Positions 7,023-13,997 of a stretch of DNA of 27,247 bases are shown here, one piece after another; positions within the stretch are counted from its first letter, which is position 1; each line of letters starts with the position of its first letter. Below the pieces are notes generated by a model that saw only the letters and a list, made by a program, of their open reading frames with translations, ran no database searches and was not told the DNA's origin. The position numbers were made by a program, and so were the translations under genes. The stretch comes from Chloroflexota bacterium (GTDB lineage Bacteria > Chloroflexota > Anaerolineae > CG2-30-64-16). Where the stretch lies: NCBI GenBank assembly GCA_029555885.1, contig JAKPQT010000591.1, positions 1 to 27,247 on the forward strand, given 5' to 3'.

Positions 7023-8072
7023 GTGCCCCATCCACTTCTGCTTACAGCACAGGCGACCGGCACGCCGGTGATTGAGGGCGAGAACGCGACCCTGCTCTGG
7101 CAGGGGACCGCACCGCCGCTCATCGCGGGCGACTTCAACGGCTGGGACACCCAATCCTCGCCGGCATGGGAGCGATTGGCTGCCGGCCTGTGGGCCTGCA
7201 CCCTGAGCCTCCCGCGCGACGCGTACATGGAATATGCCTTCTTCACCGGAGAGGCGGAAGAAGACCGCATCACCGATCCGCTCAACCCGCGCACCACCCC
7301 CAACGGCATGGGCCACACCAACTCGTACTTCTACATGCCCGAGGGTGTGCCGACCCCGCTGACTCAGCGCACACGCGGCGTGCCGAAGGGTGAAGTCACG
7401 CGCCACATCATCAGGAACCGCTGGCTGCTGGCAAACGGCAGGCGCGCGGTCTACCTGTACCAGCCGCCGGTGAGTGAGCCGTGCCCGCTCGTCGTTGTGT
7501 ATGACGGGGTCGAGTATTACCGCCGCGACCACCTGCCCGCCATCGTGGACAACCTCATCAGCCAGGGACGCATCCAGCCCATCGCCCTGGCCATGGTCGC
7601 ACACGGCGGGCCCGCGCGCGGGATCGAATACAGCTGCAGCGAGGCGACGGTCGGCTTCGTGATGGAGCATGTGCTGCCGCTGGCCGAGGAACATCTCAAT
7701 GTCGTCCCGCCGCAGGCCGCCGGGGGCAGCTACGGCGTCATCGGTGCATCCGCGGGCGGACGGATGGCGCTGTTCACCGCGCTGCGCGTGCCGGGCATCA
7801 TCGGCCGCGTGCTCAGCCAGGCAGGCGCATTCAAGTTCGACAACTACGAGTCGGTGCTGTTCGACCTGGTGCGTTACCCACCGCAGCAAGGGGTGCAGGT
7901 CTGGTTGGACTGCGGCACGTTCGACTTCCTGCTGCCTGGCAACCGGGAGATGGGCTCGCTGCTGGCTGAGCGGGGCTACGAGGGCGGCTACCTGGAGTAT
8001 CATGCCGGACACAACCACCCGGCCTGGCGCGACCACATCGCCGCCGGGCTGGAGGCGCTATACAGGCCGTAA
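7023..8072 (+). CDS. Enterochelin esterase-like alpha/beta hydrolase with N-terminal CBM48-like domain
   Basis: The 349-residue protein has an N-terminal Ig-like segment (about 20-105) containing PLIAGDFNGWD, the hallmark of CBM48/early-set glycogen-binding domains. A putative esterase (Fes/esterase D-like) domain follows. The catalytic serine is S243 in GASAGG; the likely acid is D301 in DCGTFDFLL and the histidine H330 in AGHNH. Family relatives hydrolyse ester bonds in siderophores or carbohydrate esters. Since xylulokinase follows 43 bases later, a role in polysaccharide or sugar-ester breakdown is a reasonable guess, not a demonstration. There is no signal peptide, so it is likely cytoplasmic. 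Translation starts at GTG 7023 with GGAGG 5 bases upstream. Confidence 0.85.
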   Translation: MPHPLLLTAQATGTPVIEGENATLLWQGTAPPLIAGDFNGWDTQSSPAWERLAAGLWACTLSLPRDAYMEYAFFTGEAEEDRITDPLNPRTTPNGMGHTNSYFYMPEGVPTPLTQRTRGVPKGEVTRHIIRNRWLLANGRRAVYLYQPPVSEPCPLVVVYDGVEYYRRDHLPAIVDNLISQGRIQPIALAMVAHGGPARGIEYSCSEATVGFVMEHVLPLAEEHLNVVPPQAAGGSYGVIGASAGGRMALFTALRVPGIIGRVLSQAGAFKFDNYESVLFDLVRYPPQQGVQVWLDCGTFDFLLPGNREMGSLLAERGYEGGYLEYHAGHNHPAWRDHIAAGLEALYRP

Positions 8073-8115
8073 AGACGTTCCGGCGAAGCGGCACCAAAAT
8101 GAGGAGGGAGGTTTC

Positions 8116-9630
8116 ATGCTCTTAGGCATCGATGTCAGCACGACCGGCGCGAAGGCGCTGGTCATCAACGAACAGGGCGAAGTCATCGCCAGCGCGACCG
8201 AGGAATATCCGCTGTACACGCCCCGCCCCCTGTGGAGCGAGCAGGACCCCGCGGACTGGTGGACCGGCGCGCAGCGTGCGATCCAGCGCGCGCTCGCCAT
8301 GCCCGGCGTCTCGGCGGACGACATCCAGGGCATCGGCCTGACCGGCCAGATGCACGGCCTGGTGCTGTTGGATGAGGCCGGCAACGTGCTGCGCCCTGCG
8401 ATCCTCTGGAACGACCAGCGCACCGGCCCCCAGTGCGAGGAAATCACGGCCTGGGCGGGCGGGTTGAAGCGGCTGATTGCGCTCACCGGCAACGCGGTGC
8501 TGCCCGGCTTCACCGCGCCCAAGATTGTGTGGGTGCGGCAAAACGAGCCGGACGTCTACAGCAAGATCGCGCACATCCTCCTGCCGAAGGACTACATCCG
8601 CTACTGCCTGACGGGCGAGTTCGCCACGGAAGTCTCGGACGCCTCCGGCACGGCCCTCTTCGACGTGGGCAACCGGCGCTGGTCCGCGACGATGGCCGGG
8701 CTGCTCGAGATCCCGATGGGCTGGCTGCCGGACTGCTACGAGTCGCACGTCGTGTCGGGCAAGATCAGCGCCAGTGCAGCGGCAGCGACCGGGCTGCGCG
8801 CAGGGACGCCGGTGGTCGGCGGCGGCGGCGACCAGGCCGCGCAGGCGGTCGGCAGCGGCATCGTCCGTCCCGGCATCATCTCCGTCACCAGCGGCACGAG
8901 CGGCGTCGTCTTTGCGTATGCGGACAGCTACGCGCCGGAGCCGGACGGCCGGCTGCACGTCTTCTGCCATGCCGTGCCGGGTGCGTGGCACGCGATGGGC
9001 GTGATGCTCTCCGCGGGCGGCGCATTCCGCTGGTTCCGCGATACGCTGGCCGGCGAGGAACGCGCTGAGGCTGCGGCCGCGGGCGGCGACCCGTACGACC
9101 TGCTGACCGCGCAGGCGGCGAAGGTGCCGCCGGGCGCGGAGGGACTGCTCTTCCTCCCCTACCTGACGGGCGAGCGCTGTCCCTACCCCGACCCGAACGC
9201 GCGCGGCGCGTTCGTCGGGCTGACGCTGCGCCACGGCAAGGGCCACATGGTGCGGTCGGTGCTGGAGGGCGTCTCCTACGGCCTGCGCGACAGCCTGGAG
9301 CTCATCAAGGGGCTGGGCGTGCCCATCGAACAGGTGCGGGCCTCGGGCGGCGGCGCGCGCAGCCCGCTCTGGCGGCAGATTCAGGCGGACATCTTCGGGA
9401 CGGAACTCGTGCTCATCAACGTGACGGAGGGGGCCGCGTTCGGCGCGGCGCTGCTGGCCGGCGTCGGCGCAGGGGTGTACCGGGACGTGCGCGAGGCGGT
9501 GGACGCCGCGGTGCGCGTGGTCAGCAGCACCGCGCCCGATCCGGATGCTGCACAGGCGTACGAAGGGCTGTACCCGCTCTACCGGGGGCTGTATCCCGCG
9601 CTGAAGCCGACGTTCGACGCGCTGGCGTAG
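8116..9630 (+). CDS. xylB: Xylulokinase (FGGY family)
   Basis: The 504-residue protein matches the usual xylulokinase length and motifs. The N-terminal phosphate-binding segment is GIDVSTTGAKA (4-14), the substrate-site signature TGQMHG is at 76-81, WNDQR at 98-102, and the predicted catalytic base D239 is in GGGGDQAAQAVGSG. The C-terminal FGGY motif region (SGGGARSPLWRQ) is present. It phosphorylates D-xylulose to xylulose 5-phosphate for entry into the pentose phosphate pathway. The ATG at 8116 follows GAGGAGGGAGG; the frame is open further upstream, but that part overlaps the esterase gene in another frame. No xylose isomerase or sugar transporter is visible in the window. Confidence 0.93.
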   Translation: MLLGIDVSTTGAKALVINEQGEVIASATEEYPLYTPRPLWSEQDPADWWTGAQRAIQRALAMPGVSADDIQGIGLTGQMHGLVLLDEAGNVLRPAILWNDQRTGPQCEEITAWAGGLKRLIALTGNAVLPGFTAPKIVWVRQNEPDVYSKIAHILLPKDYIRYCLTGEFATEVSDASGTALFDVGNRRWSATMAGLLEIPMGWLPDCYESHVVSGKISASAAAATGLRAGTPVVGGGGDQAAQAVGSGIVRPGIISVTSGTSGVVFAYADSYAPEPDGRLHVFCHAVPGAWHAMGVMLSAGGAFRWFRDTLAGEERAEAAAAGGDPYDLLTAQAAKVPPGAEGLLFLPYLTGERCPYPDPNARGAFVGLTLRHGKGHMVRSVLEGVSYGLRDSLELIKGLGVPIEQVRASGGGARSPLWRQIQADIFGTELVLINVTEGAAFGAALLAGVGAGVYRDVREAVDAAVRVVSSTAPDPDAAQAYEGLYPLYRGLYPALKPTFDALA

Positions 9631-9667
9631 GGCGCGCTCGGCGCAACGGATAAACGGATACTACAGT

Positions 9668-9700
9668 CTGCCTGCCACCCACAATCCAAGTGGACGGCAG
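9668..9700. repeat. Imperfect hairpin after xylulokinase
   Basis: CTGCCtgCCAC...GTGGacGGCAG arms pair except for two central positions. It lies in the 166-base gap between xylulokinase and the antitoxin and might end the xylulokinase transcript, but no U-run follows. Confidence 0.4.
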
Positions 9701-9735
9701 ATGCCATTGTATCCTGCCGGTGTCGCTCATTTTAC

Positions 9736-9764
9736 TTGACTAACCAGTTGACTAAGTGTAGAAT
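9736..9764 (+). promoter_or_regulatory. Promoter and possible operator of the toxin-antitoxin module
   Basis: TTGACT (9736-9741), a 17-base spacer and TAGAAT (9759-9764) form a good sigma70 promoter ending about 30 bases before the antitoxin start. The octamer TTGACTAA occurs twice, at 9736-9743 and 9748-9755, a 12-base period overlapping the -35 box. Direct repeats here are plausible antitoxin autoregulation sites. Confidence 0.6.
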
Positions 9765-9796
9765 CAAGCCAAATCACAGGTTACAGAGGTCCGGGC

Positions 9797-10033
9797 ATGA
9801 CTGTTACTGTCAATATCCATGAAGCGAAGACTCACCTGTCGCGCCTCTTGATGCGAGTGCAGGCGGGGGAAGAGATCATCATCGCGCATGCAGGAAAGCC
9901 AGTCGCGCGATTGGTTTCTGTGAAACAGACAGATAAGCGCCGCAAGCCAGGCTCTGCGGCGGGTCTCTTCACCGTGCCTCAGGACTTCAATGAACCCTTG
10001 AGCGAGGATGTGCTGAGGGATTTCGGCGTATGA
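9797..10033 (+). CDS. Type II antitoxin, Phd/YefM-type
   Basis: The 78-residue protein starts with VNIHEAKTHLSRLLMRVQAGEEIIIAHAGKPVARLV in essence: the Phd/YefM fold, in which the N-terminal half forms the dimeric DNA-binding domain and the C-terminal tail (about 55-78, with DFNEPLSEDVLRDFGV) neutralises the toxin. It precedes a PIN-domain toxin and overlaps it by four bases (ATGA at 10030-10033), so translation is coupled. GAGG lies 7 bases before the ATG. The family normally represses its own operon, and the TTGACTAA repeats upstream are candidate sites. Base composition looks lower in GC than the flanking xylulokinase, consistent with acquisition by transfer. Confidence 0.93.
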   Translation: MTVTVNIHEAKTHLSRLLMRVQAGEEIIIAHAGKPVARLVSVKQTDKRRKPGSAAGLFTVPQDFNEPLSEDVLRDFGV

Positions 10034-10416
10034 GGGCGCTGCTTGACACTCATACGTTCCTCTGGTGGGTGACGGACGATCCGCAGCTTTCGTCGCTGGC
10101 TCGTGCCATCATCGAAGATGGCGGTAACGAGCTGTACCTCAGCGCGGCAAGCGCATGGGAAATCGCGATCAAAGTGCAAACCGGACGATTACCGCTGCCC
10201 GTATCTCCAGCAGAATTCGTCCCGCAGCACATGCAGGCGAGCGGATTCCAGCCGATGCCGGTTCAGATCACCCACGCGTTGCGCGTATACGATCTGCCGC
10301 CCCTTCACCGTGATCCGTTTGACCGCCTGCTGGTCGCACAGGCGCTAGCCGAGGGATTGCCGATCATTACCGCCGATCCGCTGATCCGGCAGTATGAGAG
10401 CGAGGCAATCTGGTAG
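10030..10416 (+). CDS. PIN-domain ribonuclease toxin, VapC-like
   Basis: The 128-residue protein is a PIN-domain toxin of the clade usually paired with Phd-type antitoxins. The acidic active-site residues are visible: D6 (LLDTH), E44 (SAWEIAIK), D95/D98 (HRDPFDRLLVAQA) and D116 (TADPLI). Together they would bind Mg2+ or Mn2+ for RNA cleavage; many VapC toxins cut tRNAs or the ribosomal sarcin-ricin loop, but the target here is unknown. The start overlaps the antitoxin stop. A perfect hairpin terminator begins 16 bases after its stop, followed by a tRNA gene on the opposite strand. No defect is visible, so the module looks intact. Confidence 0.93.
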   Translation: MRALLDTHTFLWWVTDDPQLSSLARAIIEDGGNELYLSAASAWEIAIKVQTGRLPLPVSPAEFVPQHMQASGFQPMPVQITHALRVYDLPPLHRDPFDRLLVAQALAEGLPIITADPLIRQYESEAIW

Positions 10417-10431
10417 AGGCATACTCCATAA

Positions 10432-10467
10432 ACAAGACGCTCAAGCCGGTTGACTTGAGCGTCTTGT
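10432..10467. terminator. Bidirectional terminator hairpin between toxin and tRNA-Arg
   Basis: Perfect 14-bp arms (ACAAGACGCTCAAG, 10432-10445, and its complement 10454-10467) flank an 8-base loop. The hairpin follows the toxin gene on the plus strand and begins 3 bases after the tRNA 3' end on the minus strand, where it continues into TTTATGG. It probably terminates both transcripts. Confidence 0.8.
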
Positions 10468-10469
10468 CA

Positions 10470-10542
10470 TACCCCCAGCAGGACTCGAACCTGCAACCTT
10501 ATGCTTAGAAGGCATCTGCTCTGTCCTTTGAGCTATGGGGGC
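10470..10542 (-). tRNA. tRNA-Arg (anticodon TCT)
   Basis: The minus strand folds into a 73-base cloverleaf. The acceptor arms are GCCCCCA/TGGGGGT (terminal pair G-U) and the D arm is GCTC/GAGC with GG in the loop. The anticodon arm has loop CTTCTAA, giving anticodon TCT, which reads AGA. The T arm is GCAGG/CCTGC with loop TTCGAGT, and the discriminator base is A. The 27-43 pair looks mismatched (G-A). CCA is not encoded and must be added post-transcriptionally. A sigma70-type promoter ends 12 bases upstream (10554-10582) and a strong hairpin terminator follows. Confidence 0.93.
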
Positions 10543-10553
10543 ATCTGAAGTCG

Positions 10554-10582
10554 ATTTTAGCAGACCTTCGAGATTGTGCCAA
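10554..10582 (-). promoter_or_regulatory. Promoter of tRNA-Arg, inside a palindromic repeat
   Basis: On the minus strand TTGGCA (10577-10582), a 17-base spacer and TAAAAT (10554-10559) lie just upstream of the tRNA. The spacer contains one arm of the 10562-10630 palindrome. Confidence 0.6.
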
Positions 10583-10630
10583 CCTGGGCCAGCCTTCGGC
10601 TGACCCATTGGCCCGAAACCTCGAAGGTCT
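10562..10630. repeat. Nested palindromic repeat between tRNA-Arg and the deoxyribosyltransferase-like gene
   Basis: Perfect 11-bp outer arms (AGACCTTCGAG at 10562-10572 and its complement at 10620-10630) enclose inner stems GGGCCA/TGGCCC and CAGCC/GGCTG. The single-stranded form could fold as a branched hairpin. The outer arm occurs again at 1734-1748. The element is downstream of the deoxyribosyltransferase-like gene and overlaps the tRNA promoter. Confidence 0.7.
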
Positions 10631-10640
10631 CAGGCTCACG

Positions 10641-11066
10641 CTACCCCACCATTTCTTCCGGCGAGGCAAGCGTGTCCGCGTACGCGAGGAACGCGGCGGT
10701 GTCGGGGAACACGCGCGTGGACAGCGCCCGCACGACCCAGTTGGCGCGCATCGGCGTGATCGTGATGACAGGTATGCCCTTCTGATAGGCCACGTACATC
10801 TCCAGCGCAGTGCCCATGCTGGCCTGCGGCACGTAGGCAATCAGCACGTCGCAGCCGGCCGCCAGCTCCATCAGTGCGAAGAGCGTCGCCTTCGCGGCCG
10901 CATCATCGTAGGTCACGCTGTTGGGGTGGAGAGCCAGTGGGTCCACGACCTCCAGTTCCGGCCAGCGCGCATTGAGCGCCGCGGCCAGCTCGTTGCGATA
11001 CCCCTGATCCTCGATGTCATCATCCACGCGCGACGCCTGCATGACGCCGCCGATAAACACGCGCAT
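10641..11066 (-). CDS. Nucleoside 2-deoxyribosyltransferase-like protein
   Basis: The 141-residue protein begins MRVFIGGVMQ and has the segment QASMGTALEMYVAY (81-94), matching the nucleoside 2-deoxyribosyltransferase motif in which a glutamate (here E89) is the nucleophile. The upstream stretch CDVLIAYVPQ also fits the fold. Classical members exchange bases between deoxynucleosides; others hydrolyse N-glycosidic bonds or have unknown substrates, so 'like' is deliberate. The ATG overlaps the stop of the upstream HD-domain gene (TAATG), indicating translational coupling and a possibly shared role in nucleotide metabolism. The nested palindrome at 10562-10630 begins 10 bases past its stop. Confidence 0.78.
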   Translation of the reverse strand: MRVFIGGVMQASRVDDDIEDQGYRNELAAALNARWPELEVVDPLALHPNSVTYDDAAAKATLFALMELAAGCDVLIAYVPQASMGTALEMYVAYQKGIPVITITPMRANWVVRALSTRVFPDTAAFLAYADTLASPEEMVG

Positions 11067-11683
11067 TACCCCTCCTTATGTAAACCAAAGGTGTTCTCCA
11101 CGACACCCGGCAGCAGGCTGTAGACCGAACATCCCATCGCCCGCTCGAAGTCATCGCGAATCTGGAAGACGGCCCGCCATTTCGGCACAACAAAGGGGGT
11201 CGGCCCGTAGCGCATCAGCACATCCACCATCCGCTTCTCCATCAGCACATACCCTTCCGCCATCGCCAGCGAGTCGCACAACTGGATGAGCCGATCGTAG
11301 TCATCGAACTCGACCGCGGCCAGGTAGTCCTCGATGAAGCTTTGCTCCGCTGCGGTGCAATCGAGCGGGCCAAAGACTTCACCGATATTCCTGCACGGGA
11401 AGGAGTGCGTCAGCGCCACGCGTGCGGCCGGCTCATAGCCCAGGTCGCTCAGATAGCGGTACCCGTCGTAGACATGCCGGTTGCCGGTCACGCCCGCGCG
11501 GCGCCCCATGTCATGCAGCAGGCCGACGATGTACGCGTGCTCCGTATCCAGCCCCGGCAGGTGCGCCGCGATGCGCTCCGCCGCCTGCGCGACGAGGACC
11601 GAATGCGCGGTCCACGGCCCGGGATTCAGTTCCCCAGCCTCGCGCAACATTGCCTCCGCCTCACCCCTCGAAGGCAAATTCAC
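11066..11683 (-). CDS. HD-domain (phosphohydrolase-like) protein
   Basis: The 205-residue protein has the HD metal-binding pattern: H27 (WTAHS), HD at 57-58 (GLLHDMGRR) and H93 (LTHSF), with a further aspartate in LIQLCDSLA. HD proteins are metal-dependent phosphohydrolases, often acting on nucleotides. Here it is coupled by a TAATG overlap to a deoxyribosyltransferase-like gene, which supports a nucleotide-related role by inference. The frame is open up to an ATG at 11729-11731, but those first 16 codons are encoded by a repetitive GAAGAGGTGA tract. I prefer GTG at 11683 because GGGAG lies 5 bases upstream and the resulting N-terminus (NLPSRGEAEAMLREAGELNPGPW) looks like the family start. 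An ATG at 11650 is another option. Confidence 0.85.
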   Translation of the reverse strand: MNLPSRGEAEAMLREAGELNPGPWTAHSVLVAQAAERIAAHLPGLDTEHAYIVGLLHDMGRRAGVTGNRHVYDGYRYLSDLGYEPAARVALTHSFPCRNIGEVFGPLDCTAAEQSFIEDYLAAVEFDDYDRLIQLCDSLAMAEGYVLMEKRMVDVLMRYGPTPFVVPKWRAVFQIRDDFERAMGCSVYSLLPGVVENTFGLHKEG

Positions 11684-11737
11684 CTCTTCTCCCGTTCTCC
11701 CCTTCACCTCTTCACCTCTTCTCCCCGTCACCTCTTC
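11680..11737. repeat. Short direct repeats resembling Shine-Dalgarno sequences
   Basis: The decamer TCACCTCTTC occurs four times (11680-11689, 11704-11713, 11712-11721, 11728-11737). On the minus strand this reads GAAGAGGTGA, close to the ribosome-binding consensus, directly at and upstream of the HD-gene start. Confidence 0.75.
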
Positions 11738-11774
11738 ATAATCATACCCTCATTCGCGCCCTGCCGCGAATTAG

Positions 11775-11783
11775 TGGTATACT
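11775..11783 (+). promoter_or_regulatory. Extended -10 promoter for the ROK kinase
   Basis: TGG-TATACT is an extended -10 element (TGn plus TATACT at 11778-11783), about 37 bases before the ATG. No good -35 is visible, as is common for extended -10 promoters. Confidence 0.5.
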
Positions 11784-11820
11784 GATCGACTGTGCTCCAT
11801 CAGCAACTGGAGGAACAGGC

Positions 11821-12813
11821 ATGCGACCCACTATCCTGGCCGTGGACCTGGGCGGCACGCAGATTCGCGCCGCACTGTGTGACCCGGACGGCCAGATACA
11901 CCGCCGGACCGCGCGGCCTACGCTGGCCGTGGAAGGCCCGGAATCCGTCATCGCTCGCATCAAGGATGCCGTCTCCGAGGTGCTCGAAGGTGTTCCCATC
12001 GAGCAGATCACCGGCGTCGGCATCGGCTCGCCCGGCCCGCTGGACCCGATGCAGGGTGTCGTCATCAGCGCGCCCAACCTGCCCGGCTGGCACAACGTGC
12101 CGCTGCGCGACATCGTCAGCGCGCACGTGGGCCGGCCCGCCTACCTCGGCAACGATGCCAATGTCGCGGGGCTGGCGGAGACGCTGTGGGGCGCGGCCCG
12201 CGGGGAGCGGGAGGTCATCTACCTGACCATCAGCACCGGCGTGGGCAGCGGCATCATCACGGATGGCAGATTGGTGCTGGGAGTGCGCGGGCTGGCAGGC
12301 GAGGCAGGGCACATCGTCGTAATGGCCGATGGCCCGCTGTGCGGCTGCGGCAACCGCGGCTGCGTGGAGGCCTTCGCTGCGGGCACGGGCATCGCCAGCT
12401 TCGTCCGGGAGCAGTTGAGTGCAGGCGTCCAGAGCCAGGTGCGCACCCTCGTGGACGGCGACCTGGCACGGGTCAGCGCGCGCATCATCAGCCAGGCTGC
12501 GCGCGCGGGCGACGCGCTGGCTTGCGAGGCATTCCGCCGCGCAGGACATTACCTGGGCATCGGCATCGCCAACCTGCTCTACCTGTTCAACCCGCACATG
12601 ATTGTGCTGGGCGGCAGCGTGATGAAGTCGGGCGACTTGCTGATGGACGCAATGTGGCAGGCCATCCGCACGCTGGCGAAGCCCGCTTATGTCGAGGGGT
12701 TGACCATCGTGCCGGCCGCGCTGGGCGATGACGTGGGCCTGCTCGGTGCAGCCGCGCTCGTCGTCCAGGAGCAGCACCTGCTCGGTGTCCCCTCCGAAAG
12801 AGGGGTAGCATAG
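11821..12813 (+). CDS. ROK-family sugar kinase, probable glucokinase
   Basis: The 330-residue protein has the ROK architecture. The N-terminal ATP-binding motif is AVDLGGTQIRAAL (7-19), the catalytic aspartate is D112 in GNDANVAG, STGVGSGII is at 138-146, and ExGH at 161-164 begins the sugar-contact region. A zinc site CGCGNRGC (C174, C176, C181) is complete. The intact catalytic and zinc residues and the lack of an N-terminal winged helix indicate a kinase rather than a repressor. Glucose is the likeliest substrate; N-acetylmannosamine or fructose kinases are close relatives. GGAGG lies 7 bases before the ATG, and an extended -10 promoter is upstream. The last codons overlap a 6-bp CCCCTC/GAGGGG hairpin (12789-12805). 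The gene has its own promoter and YchF follows. Confidence 0.9.
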   Translation: MRPTILAVDLGGTQIRAALCDPDGQIHRRTARPTLAVEGPESVIARIKDAVSEVLEGVPIEQITGVGIGSPGPLDPMQGVVISAPNLPGWHNVPLRDIVSAHVGRPAYLGNDANVAGLAETLWGAARGEREVIYLTISTGVGSGIITDGRLVLGVRGLAGEAGHIVVMADGPLCGCGNRGCVEAFAAGTGIASFVREQLSAGVQSQVRTLVDGDLARVSARIISQAARAGDALACEAFRRAGHYLGIGIANLLYLFNPHMIVLGGSVMKSGDLLMDAMWQAIRTLAKPAYVEGLTIVPAALGDDVGLLGAAALVVQEQHLLGVPSERGVA

Positions 12814-12863
12814 CCCCTGGTGGGCGACCTGACGGGCACAAGGCCCCAGGCTACGAATGCTAC
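12789..12863. repeat. Hairpin and imperfect inverted repeat between ROK kinase and YchF
   Basis: A CCCCTC-cgaaa-GAGGGG stem (12789-12805) overlaps the kinase C-terminus. It is followed by an imperfect inverted repeat in which GTAGCAT...AGCC and CCAGGCTAC...ATGCTAC pair with small bulges (12805-12863). It fills most of the 95-base gap and may act as a terminator or be a dispersed repeat. Confidence 0.5.
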
Positions 12864-12908
12864 ACCGTGACCGGCTATAGATTGAAAAAATAGAGACAGG
12901 CGAACACC

Positions 12909-13997
12909 ATGCACATAGCGATTATCGGACTACCCAACTCCACCAAGACGACCATCTTCAACGCGCTCACTCGCGGCAACCTCGAGACTGCCGCGTTCAG
13001 CTCCGGCCAGTTTGATGTCCACTCCGCCACGGTGGATGTGCCGGACGAGCGCGTCGACCGCCTGTCGGCCATGTTCAAGCCGCGCAAGACAACCTATGCC
13101 AAAGTCACCTACGCCGATATCGCGGGGCTGGCGAAGGGCGTGGGCGAAGGCGGACTGAGCGGCCCGCTGCTCAACACGCTGAGCCAGAGCGACGCCCTGC
13201 TCCATGTCGTCCGCGCGTTCGAGGACCCCGACGTACCCCACACGGAGGGCAGCGTCGACCCGTGCCGCGACCTGGCGATCATCGACGGCGAGCTGCTGTT
13301 GTCCGACATGATTATCATCGAGCGGCGCATCGAGCGGCTGCAGGCGCAGCTCAAGAAGGGCGGCGACAAGCAGGCGAAGGCCCGCGACGAGGCCGAGCTG
13401 GCGCTCTTCCTGCGCCTCGACGAGACGGTGAACGCGGGCGCGCCGCTGCGCGATATGGAGCTGACGCCGGCCGAGATGAAGATGCTGCGCAACTACGGCC
13501 TGCTGACCCTCAAGCCGATGCTCGTCGTGCTCAACGTGGGCGACGCAGCCGCGGACACGGCCATCGAGTCGCTCTGCGACTATCGCCACCGGCACACGAC
13601 GATCGGCGCGCTGCAAGGGCGCCTGGAGATGGAACTGGCGCAGATGCCGCCGGACGAGGCTGCCGAGTTCCTCTCGGGCTACGGCATCAGCGAGCCGGGG
13701 CTGAACCGCATCATCCGCATGAGCTACTCGTTGTTAGGGCTGCACAGCTTCTTTACGGTGGGCGAGGATGAAGTGCGGGCGTGGACCATTCCCGTGGGCG
13801 CCAACGCGGTGGACGCGGCCGGCGCCATCCACACAGACCTCGCGCGCGGCTTCATCCGGGCGGAAGTGATTGCCTACGACGCGCTGATCTCAGCGGGGAA
13901 CATGGTAGCCGCCAAACAGAAGGGCCTGCTCCGGCTGGAAGGCAAGGAATACGTCGTCCAGAACGGCGACATCCTGAACATCCGGTTCAACATCTAG
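12909..13997 (+). CDS. ychF: YchF/Obg-like GTPase (OLA1 family) with TGS domain, variant nucleotide-binding motifs
   Basis: The 362-residue protein has the YchF layout. The N-terminal G domain has G1 at 7-15 and DIAGLAKG (G3), an inserted coiled-coil helical segment covers about 125-195 (including RRIERLQAQLKK), and a C-terminal TGS domain starts around SFFTVGEDEVRAW. YchF proteins hydrolyse ATP better than GTP, associate with ribosomes and respond to oxidative stress. Two oddities are directly visible: the P-loop reads GLPNSTKTT instead of GLPNVGKST, so the glycine before the lysine is threonine, and the specificity motif reads NVGD instead of the usual NxxE-like form. The lysine and following threonines are kept. 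The stop codon overlaps the convergent transglutaminase gene's stop within CTAG. The upstream ribosome site is weak. Confidence 0.9.
   Translation: MHIAIIGLPNSTKTTIFNALTRGNLETAAFSSGQFDVHSATVDVPDERVDRLSAMFKPRKTTYAKVTYADIAGLAKGVGEGGLSGPLLNTLSQSDALLHVVRAFEDPDVPHTEGSVDPCRDLAIIDGELLLSDMIIIERRIERLQAQLKKGGDKQAKARDEAELALFLRLDETVNAGAPLRDMELTPAEMKMLRNYGLLTLKPMLVVLNVGDAAADTAIESLCDYRHRHTTIGALQGRLEMELAQMPPDEAAEFLSGYGISEPGLNRIIRMSYSLLGLHSFFTVGEDEVRAWTIPVGANAVDAAGAIHTDLARGFIRAEVIAYDALISAGNMVAAKQKGLLRLEGKEYVVQNGDILNIRFNI

Noticed and set aside
7669..8115. Apparent N-terminal extension of xylulokinase
   Set aside because: It overlaps the esterase in another frame; the ATG at 8116 has a strong ribosome site and gives the family N-terminus.
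11680..11737. CRISPR-like array
   Set aside because: Copies are only 10 bases, partly overlapping and without regular spacers.
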